The translations under genes were made by a program, and so were the position numbers. Positions 1-8,291 of a DNA stretch of 64,000 bases are shown piece by piece. Source of the DNA: CAYZTY01 sp964444665 (lineage in GTDB: Bacteria; Planctomycetota; Phycisphaerae; Sedimentisphaerales; CAYZTY01); assembly GCA_964444665.1 (NCBI GenBank), contig CAYUIE010000002.1, positions 281,914 to 345,913 of the forward strand. Direction: 5' to 3'. A model generated the notes under the pieces. It searched no databases. It was not told where the DNA came from and saw nothing but the letters and a program-made list of their open reading frames with translations. How positions within the stretch are numbered: position 1 is the stretch's first letter; each line of letters begins with the position of its first letter.

Positions 1-333
1 TTGATTGTTATTAAATACTTCAAACCAGTGATTATTTGTATGCGGCAGAAGGAAAGAGAATGACACGTCATAATTTTCTGAAAGGTCCAACTCGTATGAC
101 GGTGAAACACCTATAGCCTTATCGCCGCTTGTTAAAGATTTCATATGAACACTGAAAGGTGAGCTTACATATTTATCGCTCGACACACCGAAGGTTCCCA
201 CTCCGGTTGTGGTGACTGTCCAATCGCCTATATCACCATCATCGAAATTATCTGAAAAAATACTTGCTTGGGTTTGAGATACGACCGCCGAAACCAACAC
301 TAAAAAAACAAGGAAAAATTTTACATTTCTCAT
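1..333 (-). CDS. Secreted protein, N-terminal part only (runs off left edge)
   Basis: A minus-strand frame is open from an ATG at 333 to the window edge, giving 111 codons without a stop. It begins MRNVKFFLVFLVLVSAVVS, a clear signal peptide with likely cleavage near TQA, followed by a beta-rich segment starting SIFSDNFDDGDIGDW. That opening is common in secreted LamG/CBM-like proteins of planctomycetes. A strong ribosome binding site (GAGGAGG) lies just upstream of the ATG. The C-terminus is missing, so the function cannot be named; an exported carbohydrate-binding or PEP-CTERM-type protein is a guess. It is transcribed away from the beta-helix gene at 780. Confidence 0.75.
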   Translation of the reverse strand, partial: MRNVKFFLVFLVLVSAVVSQTQASIFSDNFDDGDIGDWTVTTTGVGTFGVSSDKYVSSPFSVHMKSLTSGDKAIGVSPSYELDLSENYDVSFSFLLPHTNNHWFEVFNNNQ

Positions 334-499
334 TTTAGCCACCTCATCCTCCTCTGGTTTTTATTTTGGCTATACGAAGGCATTATATCATGAAAGTTTT
401 ACTAAATCAAGAAACTTGGTTTTAATCAAAGAATTTATCGACATAGCTTTTTTAAGAGTACCCGAATGGTAATTAAACATCATATCCTATCGTTTTTAC

Positions 500-527
500 T
501 TGCAATATTATGAAAACTTGTTAAAAT
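500..527 (+). promoter_or_regulatory. Putative sigma70-type promoter for the beta-helix gene at 780
   Basis: TTGCAA at 500-505 and TAAAAT at 522-527 are separated by 16 bases. Transcription would begin near 534 and leave a leader of about 245 bases before the ATG at 780. This is inferred from consensus match only. Confidence 0.4.
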
Positions 528-546
528 AAATTGTTTATAGCTGTGG

Positions 547-712
547 CCTCCTCAGGGAGGATATGGCTGATGTATGTTTCATTTCATACATCTTTCAGGC
601 CTCAGATATCTCATAGAACTTCGAAATCCGTGAACTACACGTATGCCGATATTTTCACGGGAGGAACAGGCAATTGTTCCGGCAGTGTATTTCTGTATAT
701 TTTTTACAGAAA
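547..712 (+). ncRNA. Hairpin-rich 5' leader of unknown class
   Basis: Five short inverted repeats with perfect arms follow one another: 547-551/556-560, 569-576/585-592 (8 bp), 628-634/654-660 (7 bp), 663-668/675-680 and 690-697/705-712 (8 bp). They lie between a predicted promoter and the ribosome binding site of the gene at 780. I do not recognise a known riboswitch core. Short open frames here (531-719 and the opposite strand) have no ribosome binding site and look accidental. The series of hairpins suggests a structured regulatory leader, but this is not proven. Confidence 0.35.
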
Positions 713-779
713 CAATTGATGTATAGCTAATGCTGTGTTTGGAAATGTAAGGATAAACCATTCTTGAAGGGGTGAAAAA

Positions 780-2093
780 ATGAAGACGACACGATGGGTA
801 GTAACACTGATTATCCTGCTTGTGCTTATGATTTTCCTTGTGACAGGCAGGGCGGGTAATCTGGAGCCGTCGGCCCCGCCGGGCTCGACGATGAAGACAC
901 TTGACCAGGTTGAGCCGCGGATACCGATAGGGTCGCAGACTACCCCCGGCGACGCTAACAGTTTGTATAAAATTACTCAGGCCGGCTCATATTATCTTAC
1001 CGGCAATTTTACAAGCAACTTTCAGCATGGGATTATGATTGAGGCCAATGATGTAACGATTGACCTTATGGGTTACCGGATTTGGTCTTCCTGGGCGGTT
1101 CTGCCGCCGGGCGCCACCACCGATTTTGACGGTATATATATTGTCCCGGGCAGCGACAACGTCGAGATTCGAAACGGTACAATCGCAAGCGACAACCACA
1201 CCCAGGTAATAATTACTTTTCGAGGATTTCGATACGGCATTTATGCGCCGCACACCAGCTCGCCACCTTATGAGTATTCAAACGATATCCGAATTGTAAA
1301 TGTTCGCATAGTCGAAAGCCGTAATAGCGGCATATATTCCCAAGGGAGTACGTTGGTTAAGGACTGCGCAGTTAGTGAAAACGGAGGCTCATCTTCAAGC
1401 GATGTTTGTGGTATCTATGTCGGCCAAGGGAGTAAGGTGTCCGGCAATATGGTTTACCAAAACGGAACTTCGGCTTCCGGGATTGTTTACGGCATCCGTG
1501 CCGGTGAGATATGCGCAATAACCGATAACGCGGTTTGCCGTAATGGAAACTCAACTTCGAGTAACGTCTATGGCATCTGTGCTTCTTATGGTTGTACTGT
1601 GACCGGTAATGTGGCCGGTAGAAACGCGTATTACACTGACAGCAACAGCTACGGCATTTATGTGGACAGTGGCAGCACGGTGTCCGACAATTCAGTCTAC
1701 GAGACCGGATATGATGCTGACGGCAATGTCTACGGCATCTATACTAAAAATTCTTGCACAGTGGCTGGAAACACGACCTCTTTAAACGCACTTTACGGTA
1801 ACTCAGGCTATAATGTCTACGGTATCTATGCCGGTGAAGGTTGCATAGTAACTGGGAACACATCCAGCAAAAATGGATTAAACTCCAGCGACACTGCCTA
1901 CGGCATCTATGCAGACAAGGGCTGCAAAGTGACTGGTAACACCGCCTGCGATAACGGCGATGGTGGTAGTAATGACTATGGAATTTACCTTGAAGGACAG
2001 AGTCTCGTAGACCGCAACACGGCATATGCTAACAACGGCACGAATATGAATGACCCCGGCACCTGCACCTTCGGCCTGAACCACGCCCCGTGA
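780..2093 (+). CDS. Secreted right-handed parallel beta-helix repeat protein
   Basis: This 437-residue protein starts with a hydrophobic signal segment (residues about 7-22). It then has the NosD/pectate-lyase-like opening seen in planctomycete surface proteins (ITQAGSYYLTGN, IMIEANDVTIDLMGYRI). From about residue 190 it is built of degenerate repeats of some 35 residues with the core YGIYxxxGCxVTGNxxxxNG, typical of a right-handed beta-helix. The start ATG has a good ribosome binding site (GAAGGGGTGA). No catalytic residues can be assigned; surface binding or polysaccharide-lyase-like function are possibilities. It is followed directly by another exported protein, probably in the same transcript. 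Confidence 0.8.
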   Translation: MKTTRWVVTLIILLVLMIFLVTGRAGNLEPSAPPGSTMKTLDQVEPRIPIGSQTTPGDANSLYKITQAGSYYLTGNFTSNFQHGIMIEANDVTIDLMGYRIWSSWAVLPPGATTDFDGIYIVPGSDNVEIRNGTIASDNHTQVIITFRGFRYGIYAPHTSSPPYEYSNDIRIVNVRIVESRNSGIYSQGSTLVKDCAVSENGGSSSSDVCGIYVGQGSKVSGNMVYQNGTSASGIVYGIRAGEICAITDNAVCRNGNSTSSNVYGICASYGCTVTGNVAGRNAYYTDSNSYGIYVDSGSTVSDNSVYETGYDADGNVYGIYTKNSCTVAGNTTSLNALYGNSGYNVYGIYAGEGCIVTGNTSSKNGLNSSDTAYGIYADKGCKVTGNTACDNGDGGSNDYGIYLEGQSLVDRNTAYANNGTNMNDPGTCTFGLNHAP

Positions 2094-2164
2094 TAGCGAA
2101 AAAAATAAATGTTTATAACAGGCTTTCAGGCGAGCGTTTTGCTTGCATAAAAGAGGAAATAAAG

Positions 2165-2815
2165 ATGAATCGTAACAAAAAGCTGCGAATGCTCGGCGTT
2201 TTAATTGTGTTTATGATAAGCCCGGCAACGGCGGAGAATATCGACCCTTATGAGGATAACTCGCAGTATGCATACAGTGAGAATATCGGCTGGTTGAATT
2301 TTGAGCCCGCCGCTGGCGACGGCGCTCAGGTTGAATCGGACAAGCTTACCGGCTGGGTCTGGGCCGAGAACATCGGATGGATAAGCCTTTCCTGTGAAAA
2401 TACCTCAAGCTGCGCGACAGTAAATTACGGCATAACCAACGACGGTAATGGGAATCTTGCCGGCTTCGCCTGGGCCGAGAACGTCGGCTGGATAAGCTTC
2501 TCCTGTGACAATACTTCAAGCTGTAGTACGGTTGACTATGGTGTTACTATCGATGAACAGGGCAACTTCAACGGCTGGGCCTGGAGTGAAAATGTCGGCT
2601 GGATACACTTTAATTCGGCAAGCCCGGTGGCCTATAAGGTTCAGGCGTGCAAGGTGAGTCTGGACGACCTGGCCAACTTCGTCAACTCTTGGCTTGAAAC
2701 AGGATTTGGGATACCCGCTGACTTTGATGATAGTAATGATGTTGATTTCGGCGACTACAGCATATTAGCCGATTACTGGCGTGATTATTGCCCGGACAGC
2801 TGGCCGTTAAAATAA
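2165..2815 (+). CDS. Secreted ENxGW-repeat protein with dockerin-like C-terminus
   Basis: I chose the ATG at 2165 because it follows a GAGGAAA ribosome binding site and begins a signal peptide (MNRNKKLRMLGVLIVFM...TAEN). The frame is open back to 2090 but that extension has no export signal. The mature 216-residue product carries four tandem copies of a motif like AWAENVGWISFSC, spaced about 33 residues, two of them with a paired-Cys segment NTSSC. The last 50 residues (LDDLANFVNSWL, then DFDDSNDVDFGDYSILADYW) resemble a degenerate dockerin/EF-hand pair common in Phycisphaerae exported proteins. The function is unknown. Confidence 0.75.
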   Translation: MNRNKKLRMLGVLIVFMISPATAENIDPYEDNSQYAYSENIGWLNFEPAAGDGAQVESDKLTGWVWAENIGWISLSCENTSSCATVNYGITNDGNGNLAGFAWAENVGWISFSCDNTSSCSTVDYGVTIDEQGNFNGWAWSENVGWIHFNSASPVAYKVQACKVSLDDLANFVNSWLETGFGIPADFDDSNDVDFGDYSILADYWRDYCPDSWPLK

Positions 2816-3228
2816 AAAACGTGAAACTAACCTGACGATGCGGCAGCACTCATAAGCAACTGTATATCAACGGTCAGGAAATTTTTTGCGAAGTTTCTTC
2901 AAATGTGTAAAAAAATCCTCTCCCCCACAACCTCCCCTGTCCATATACTTTAGCGCATAGTTAATAGGTATTGGCCGGTTAACACTTTAGAAACTCAACG
3001 CATAAATCATTCACAGTCACCTTAAAGTTCGCTTTTTATGCCCATCGCAAGCGACAATCCACCATATTCGCCTTAAGCCCAACTCCCAAAGCCCAAAAAC
3101 AGTCTTGCAAGTCACGTTCTCAGGTCAAAGCAAAGGGTATTCAACGAGTAATGGACTGGCAGGCCTTAAACCGGTAACATAACCGTAACAGTTTAACTTA
3201 AAGAGTCGGTCAAATTTGCTGCAAAGAC
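2816..3228 (+). other. Intergenic stretch without recognisable genes
   Basis: About 410 bases separate the ENxGW protein from the promoter at 3229. I see no open frame with a ribosome binding site, no tRNA, no terminator with a clear T-run and no repeat family here. Confidence 0.5.
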
Positions 3229-3257
3229 TTGCAAGAACATCTTTTTTCTTGTATATT
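3229..3257 (+). promoter_or_regulatory. Strong promoter set for a leaderless transcript
   Basis: TTGCAA (3229-3234), 17 bases, then TATATT (3252-3257). The expected start of transcription (3264-3265) falls directly at the ATG at 3266, and no ribosome binding site is present upstream of it. Confidence 0.6.
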
Positions 3258-3265
3258 CAGATTTA

Positions 3266-4792
3266 ATGGAAACGGCTGAAATAGCTCAAAATCAAGCAGC
3301 GGTTCAGTCTAAACGTGAACATATCTTCGTTGTCTTTTTATGCCTGATTGCAGCGGTTCGTGTATTTATTTTTAGTTCGGCGTTTCCATTCTTCAATAAT
3401 GTTGACGAGCATGCGCATTTTGATTTGGTTTATAAGTATTCACTTGGACATATCCCTAAGGAAAAAATCGAAAATTATAATCGCCGGTCCGCTGAACTTA
3501 TCATACTTTATAATACGCCGGAATACCTCTCAAGGCCTGATAGATTCGCAGATAGCGGTATCTATCCACCGATCTGGACAATCCCAAATGTCCATAAAAC
3601 AGAAATGTTTCATAGAAGGCTTTCATATCTGCAAAATAGAAAAAATCATGAGACAGCTTCTTTCCCGACTTACTATATTATTGCTGGTCTTTGGTGCGCT
3701 GCTGGGCGAACTATTGGAATCAATGGAGGATATCTTTTATACTGGATACGATTTTTAAATATCCCACTGGTTGCTGTGCTGGTTTATTTCTCCTATTTGA
3801 TCGGGCGAACTTTTTCGGGAAACAATCCCACACAAAAACTTGGTTTGCCTATTATGACAGCCTTTTTCCCGCAGGATGTGTTCTATTCTATTAACAGCGA
3901 TACTGTTTCGCCGGTACTTTTTGCGATATCATTTTTTATGCTTCTTCAGATTTATTTTGAGAATAAATCTTTTCTTTATCATGGTCTGGCCGGGCTGGCG
4001 GTGTCAGCGTGTTTCCTTGTTAAGGTATCCAATCTGGCAGTGCTGGTGTTAATCGGTGTGGTTGTCCTGCTTAAAACGAGAAAACTTTTAAGTGAAAAAC
4101 AGCGAAAAATATATTTACTCAAACTGTTGGTCCTGATGGTTGCCATGATTGTACCAATAAGTATATGGCTGATGAGAAATTACTTTTTGTTCAATGATAT
4201 CACAGGTCTCACACACAAGAGCGAACATCTTGGATGGACGATTAAGCCATTAAGTCAGTTATGGCATCACCCAATTTTCAGTATAAAGGGATTGCTTTAT
4301 TTTCTCAGTAAAATTACGGAAACTTTTTGGCGAGGCGAATTTGTCTGGTATTTTGAACGAATAAGCTCAAGGAGTGCGGATGTTTTCTATATAACTTCTA
4401 CGATGATTTTCATTTCTATCTCCGGGATAGCTTTAATCTTGAATAGGAATGACTCCGACAAAAGACAGCGATTTGTCCTGAGAATTAGCTTTTGCGTTGT
4501 TGTGATATCGTTGTTATTGATGGCAGTCCTTTCAACGCTGTATGACTTTGGCAACTGCTGGTACCCCTCACCAGAAAAACCGTACTTGGTTTCCGGCCGA
4601 TTGATATTATGTGTGCTTCTACCTTTTCTTCTTATATACGTTGATGGGCTTAAACATATATTCTCGAGGCTAAAGAAATTTGCAGCGCCACTGGTGGTCA
4701 TATCTCTAATCGCCATAGCCATAACAATCTCAGAATTGCTGATTTCCTGGGAAATCTTCGAAAGTCAATACAACTGGTTCCATCTTAAATGA
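3266..4792 (+). CDS. Polytopic membrane protein, DUF2142/GT39-like
   Basis: This 508-residue protein has about 11 hydrophobic helices and an acidic motif after the first one (FFNNVDEHAHFD, around residue 45). That is the arrangement of DUF2142 and of GT39/ArnT-type lipid-linked sugar transferases, where acidic residues in the first external loop act in catalysis. The C-terminal region is hydrophobic with a short tail. There is no ribosome binding site before the ATG and the promoter places the RNA start at the start codon. A role in surface polysaccharide or lipid glycosylation is inference from fold; it is not next to other glycosyltransferase genes. Confidence 0.6.
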   Translation: METAEIAQNQAAVQSKREHIFVVFLCLIAAVRVFIFSSAFPFFNNVDEHAHFDLVYKYSLGHIPKEKIENYNRRSAELIILYNTPEYLSRPDRFADSGIYPPIWTIPNVHKTEMFHRRLSYLQNRKNHETASFPTYYIIAGLWCAAGRTIGINGGYLLYWIRFLNIPLVAVLVYFSYLIGRTFSGNNPTQKLGLPIMTAFFPQDVFYSINSDTVSPVLFAISFFMLLQIYFENKSFLYHGLAGLAVSACFLVKVSNLAVLVLIGVVVLLKTRKLLSEKQRKIYLLKLLVLMVAMIVPISIWLMRNYFLFNDITGLTHKSEHLGWTIKPLSQLWHHPIFSIKGLLYFLSKITETFWRGEFVWYFERISSRSADVFYITSTMIFISISGIALILNRNDSDKRQRFVLRISFCVVVISLLLMAVLSTLYDFGNCWYPSPEKPYLVSGRLILCVLLPFLLIYVDGLKHIFSRLKKFAAPLVVISLIAIAITISELLISWEIFESQYNWFHLK

Positions 4793-4942
4793 TACTGAGA
4801 CACCTTCGAAGCTTTGCTGTTTATCATATCATTATCTGCCATTTCAAGAACAAAAGAGATAAGAGTACAAGCAAAAGGCAACTGCGATATTTCCAAGATT
4901 ACCGAGCAGGTCAGAGATGCTAGAAGGCCTGCTGCCCTGAAA

Positions 4943-5015
4943 CTCCCCGAGTAGGACTCGAACCTACAACCTAGCGGTTAACAGCCGCTCGCTCTACCAG
5001 TTGAGCTATCGGGGA
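4943..5015 (-). tRNA. tRNA-Asn (anticodon GTT)
   Basis: The minus strand folds as a 73-base tRNA: acceptor TCCCCGA/TCGGGGA with discriminator G, D-arm GCTC..GAGC, anticodon arm CGGCT-GTTAAC with anticodon GTT, and T-arm GTAGG-TTCGAGT-CCTAC. CCA is not encoded. All stems pair. Confidence 0.96.
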
Positions 5016-5061
5016 ACATAAAGGCCGAACGAAAGCCCTACACACAACCTAAGGTTATAAT

Positions 5062-5089
5062 ATTGTGCGGATTCAGGGCTATTTGTCAA
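5062..5089 (-). promoter_or_regulatory. Possible promoter of tRNA-Asn
   Basis: On the minus strand a perfect TTGACA (5084-5089) is followed after 16 bases by CACAAT (5062-5067), about 45 bases upstream of the mature tRNA 5' end. The -10 match is weak. Confidence 0.35.
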
Positions 5090-5260
5090 GAAGTGGTCGT
5101 TTTTTTTCTGTCAATACCGTTTAAAATAGCTCTAATACTGGACAAAAATCCGAAATTACGGTAATCTATTTACGGGCAAACCTAAACAGACCTGCTTGGA
5201 CGCAGCGCTGTGAGGGTAATCCGTAATTATCATAAAAAGTCGTAATTTGGTGTGGTTTAA

Positions 5261-6160
5261 ATGGGAAAAGACATTTTTGATTCGGATGAGTTTACCATAG
5301 TTAGACGTCTGGGCACCGGTGCTCGTACCGTCATTTACCTGGCGACCGACCACAATACCAGCCGGTCTATTGCTCTCAAGCGGGCGGTCTATGAACGGCC
5401 GGAAGATTTGAGAATTTTTGAGCAGATGCAGACCGAATACAAAGTCGCCCGTCATATAGACCACCCATATATTCGCAAGTGCCACAGACTCGTAAAAAAG
5501 CGCAATATGCTTCGTACACGGGAATTGTTGCTTTCTATGGAACTATTCGACGGCCAGCCGCTTGAAGATTCGCCGTCGCTAAGTCTGGTGGACGTCCTGC
5601 TTGTTTTCAGGATGGTAGCGAGCGGTCTTAATGCCATGCATCAAAAAGGCTTTATCCATTGCGATATCAAGCCGAATAATATTCTCATTGGTGCAAACGG
5701 CGCGATAAAAATCATTGACCTCGGCCAAAGCTGCAAAATCGGAACAGTAAAGCCTCGCATCCAGGGCACACCTGATTACATTGCCCCCGAGCAGGTAAGA
5801 CGTCAGAGACTTGACCAGCGGACCGATGTATTTAACCTCGGCGCCACGATGTACTGGGCCTTTACTGGTAAAAATGTTTCTACGCTGATACCCAAAAAAA
5901 CCAACAGGGTCTCGGTTATAGTTGCGAAGGATTTCCCGGCACCGCATGAATTTCACAAGCGTATACCTTTGGGCGTTTCCAAACTTGTAACCGATTGCGT
6001 CAAGGATGAGCCCATAGGGCGGCCGGCTAATATGATGGATGTTATTTCAAGAATGGACCTGCTTATTCACAGCATATTCGGCGATAAGTTACAAAGAAAA
6101 GACAATAACAGAGTCGATGCCGATGACGGCGAGCGATCCGATGATAAGTATCGGAGTTAG
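5261..6160 (+). CDS. Serine/threonine protein kinase (soluble, Hanks type)
   Basis: This 299-residue protein is a protein kinase catalytic domain with little else. Visible motifs are the glycine loop GTGARTVIY (18-26), the ATP lysine in ALKRA (K40), the catalytic loop HCDIKPNN (D135, N140; Cys replaces the usual Arg of HRD), DLG in place of DFG (D153), and GTPDYIAPEQ for the activation segment end. Replacement of Arg in HRD suggests it does not need activation-loop phosphorylation. There is no transmembrane or sensor domain. It starts a three-gene run with a metallophosphoesterase and a glycosyltransferase, 7 bases before the next predicted start. Substrate unknown. Confidence 0.88.
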   Translation: MGKDIFDSDEFTIVRRLGTGARTVIYLATDHNTSRSIALKRAVYERPEDLRIFEQMQTEYKVARHIDHPYIRKCHRLVKKRNMLRTRELLLSMELFDGQPLEDSPSLSLVDVLLVFRMVASGLNAMHQKGFIHCDIKPNNILIGANGAIKIIDLGQSCKIGTVKPRIQGTPDYIAPEQVRRQRLDQRTDVFNLGATMYWAFTGKNVSTLIPKKTNRVSVIVAKDFPAPHEFHKRIPLGVSKLVTDCVKDEPIGRPANMMDVISRMDLLIHSIFGDKLQRKDNNRVDADDGERSDDKYRS

Positions 6161-6167
6161 AAAATTG

Positions 6168-7016
6168 ATGCCCGAGGTGGTGACAGATTTAATGGGAAAA
6201 GGCATTAAGGCTAATTATGCCGACAGGTTCAGAGATGTTAATCTGGTTCGCCTGCCGGCCTGTGGTGATTTGGTCATAACCGGTGATATTCACGGCCACC
6301 GTCGAAACTTCGAAAGGATTCTGGCCTTTGCAGAACTCGACAATCGTCCGGATCGCCACGTCATTTTTCAGGAGATAATACATGGAGGTCCTGAGGATGA
6401 GCAGGGCGGGTGCCTGTCTTTTGAGCTGCTTTTTGAACTTGTCCGCTATAAGCTGGATTTCCCTGACCGCGTCCATATCATTATGGGCAATCATGACACC
6501 GCTTATATCAACCAAAGTGAAGTAATGAAGGGTGGCAAAGAAATGAACATTTCTATGCGCTCCGCTTTGAGTCGCAGGTTTGGTCCGGACTTACAGGCCG
6601 TCGATTTGGCTATAAGACAATTCTTATTCTCTCAACCTTTGGCGGTCAGGTGTGAAAACCGCCTATGGATTTCACATTCGCTGCCAAGTGACAGGTACGT
6701 CCCCAAATTTGACGACGGTATCTTTCACAGAGAACTGAAAATCAGTGACGTTGTCAAGCCCAACTCCGCCTATCTTCTTACCTGGGGAAGAAAACATTCG
6801 CAGAAAACACTTACGGAAATGGCCCGGCGCCTCGATGTAGAACTGTTTATCCTTGGACATCAGCCCCAGGAGCAGGGCTGGCTGAAGGCCGGAGAGAATC
6901 TTCTAATTCTCGCCTCCGACCATAATCACGGCGTCTTGTTACCCGTTGATTTAGCAGATTCTTATTCGTTGGAGCAGCTTGCCGGCAGGATAGTCCCGTT
7001 GGCCTCTATAGCATAA
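6168..7016 (+). CDS. Calcineurin-like metallophosphoesterase
   Basis: The protein has the metal-binding motifs of the calcineurin-like phosphoesterases: GDIHGHRRNF near the N-terminus, GNHD in the middle, then LWISHSLPS and LFILGHQPQ for the late histidines. The ATG at 6168 lies just after the kinase stop; ATG 6192, preceded by GAGGTGGTGA, is an equally good start. The frame is open further upstream inside the kinase gene, but that part does not look coding. Being paired with a protein kinase, it could be the phosphatase that reverses it, although families of this type also cut nucleotides or phosphodiesters. Confidence 0.82.
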   Translation: MPEVVTDLMGKGIKANYADRFRDVNLVRLPACGDLVITGDIHGHRRNFERILAFAELDNRPDRHVIFQEIIHGGPEDEQGGCLSFELLFELVRYKLDFPDRVHIIMGNHDTAYINQSEVMKGGKEMNISMRSALSRRFGPDLQAVDLAIRQFLFSQPLAVRCENRLWISHSLPSDRYVPKFDDGIFHRELKISDVVKPNSAYLLTWGRKHSQKTLTEMARRLDVELFILGHQPQEQGWLKAGENLLILASDHNHGVLLPVDLADSYSLEQLAGRIVPLASIA

Positions 7017-7032
7017 CCATCGAGGTTACTAA

Positions 7033-8247
7033 GTGGATTTATATTATTATATTGCAATAGCTGCTGTCTTTACACAGCTTGTCTTCCTTATTCAGATGTA
7101 TCGTAATTATCATTATGTGCTCTCGAAGTATTCCAAGAAGCGGACCGGATACAGGCCTACTGCCGTTGTGATTGTTCCCTGCAAAGGGCTCGATGCGAGA
7201 TTTGAGAGTAATATCTCTTCGTTTTTTCATCAGGACTATGAGGATTATTTACTTTGGTTTGTAGTTGCCGATGAAAATGACCCTGCCTACGCGAAATTGT
7301 GTCAGTTAAAGGACAGGCTCGCCGACTGCTCAAAAGCCCGCAGCATTCGTATATTACTCGCGGGCCAGGCCACGTCCTGCAGTCAGAAGGTTCATAATAT
7401 GCTCTACGCTTATGGACAACTTCCCGATGATGTTGAGGTTATGGCGTTTGCCGATTCGGATATCTGTGTACGGCCCGACTGGCTCAGTCATCTCGTTTAT
7501 CCGCTTCGCAAGGAAAAAAACGGCGTTGCCAGCGGTTATCGATGGTTTATTCCACAGCAGAATAATCTGCCGACCCTGGCCCTGTCGGCCGTTAACGCTA
7601 AGATTGCCCAGTTGCTTGGTTCGTACAGTTACGTCCAGGCCTGGGGCGGTTCAATGGCCGTAAGAGTAGAAGTCTTTCGGCGGCTTGGTTTGCCGGAGAT
7701 GTGGCAAAAAGCTGTAAGCGACGACCTTTCACTTAGTTGCACCGTGAAAAAGGCGGGTCTTAGAGTCATTTTTGTTCCTGCTTGCCTCGTTGGTTCGTAT
7801 GTAACAACTACCTGGAGTGAACTCTTTGAGTTTGGCCGTCGGCAGTTTCTGATTACACGCATAACTGCACCCGGAACCTGGTGGTTCGGATTGTTCAGCA
7901 GTGTGTATTCCATATTAGGCCTGTGGGCGGGAGCCGCAATTGCCGCCTATGCTATTCTTGTATCACATCCGGACTGGCCGTTGTTTATCGCAGTTCCAAT
8001 ATTATTCTTTGCCGGCCATTTGTGGCGCTCTACCCTCAGGCAGAGAATGATTGCCAAATTATTAAAAGATGACCTGTCCCGGATGAAGTTCGCTATGATA
8101 GCCGACGTTTTGGGCAGCTGGCTTTACTCGCCCCTTCTTTTATTTTTTATCCTCTCCTCGGCCGTCGGACGAACTATCCGCTGGCGTGGTATAAAATATA
8201 CATTACTTGGCCCTACGGAAACTGTCATAGAAAGTTCCGGGCCATAA
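7033..8247 (+). CDS. Family 21-type glycosyltransferase (ceramide glucosyltransferase-like)
   Basis: This 404-residue protein starts at a GTG with a GAGG ribosome binding site. It has one N-terminal membrane helix, a GT-A catalytic domain, and two to three C-terminal helices. The motifs fit GT2/GT21 (HpnI and ceramide glucosyltransferase): VIVPCKGLD, VADENDPA, AFADSDI (the DxD position), AVSDDLSL and a late FGRRQFLITR in the place of (Q/R)xxRW. GT21 enzymes add a sugar to a lipid acceptor on the inner membrane. The acceptor here is not known. It probably shares a transcript with the kinase and phosphoesterase genes, with a 16-base gap. Confidence 0.8.
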   Translation: MDLYYYIAIAAVFTQLVFLIQMYRNYHYVLSKYSKKRTGYRPTAVVIVPCKGLDARFESNISSFFHQDYEDYLLWFVVADENDPAYAKLCQLKDRLADCSKARSIRILLAGQATSCSQKVHNMLYAYGQLPDDVEVMAFADSDICVRPDWLSHLVYPLRKEKNGVASGYRWFIPQQNNLPTLALSAVNAKIAQLLGSYSYVQAWGGSMAVRVEVFRRLGLPEMWQKAVSDDLSLSCTVKKAGLRVIFVPACLVGSYVTTTWSELFEFGRRQFLITRITAPGTWWFGLFSSVYSILGLWAGAAIAAYAILVSHPDWPLFIAVPILFFAGHLWRSTLRQRMIAKLLKDDLSRMKFAMIADVLGSWLYSPLLLFFILSSAVGRTIRWRGIKYTLLGPTETVIESSGP

Positions 8248-8291
8248 AAAGAAGTGCCCCATCGGATGGAAGTTTGACGAGTGTTAATCTT

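Noticed and set aside
531..761. Small frames on both strands in the 5' leader
   Set aside because: They coincide with inverted repeats, lack ribosome binding sites, and the two strands are open over nearly the same stretch, as expected for a palindromic RNA leader.
4905..4933. Inverted repeat AGCAGG/CCTGCT after tRNA-Asn as terminator
   Set aside because: The 6-bp stem has a 17-base loop and no T-run on the tRNA strand, so it is too weak to call.
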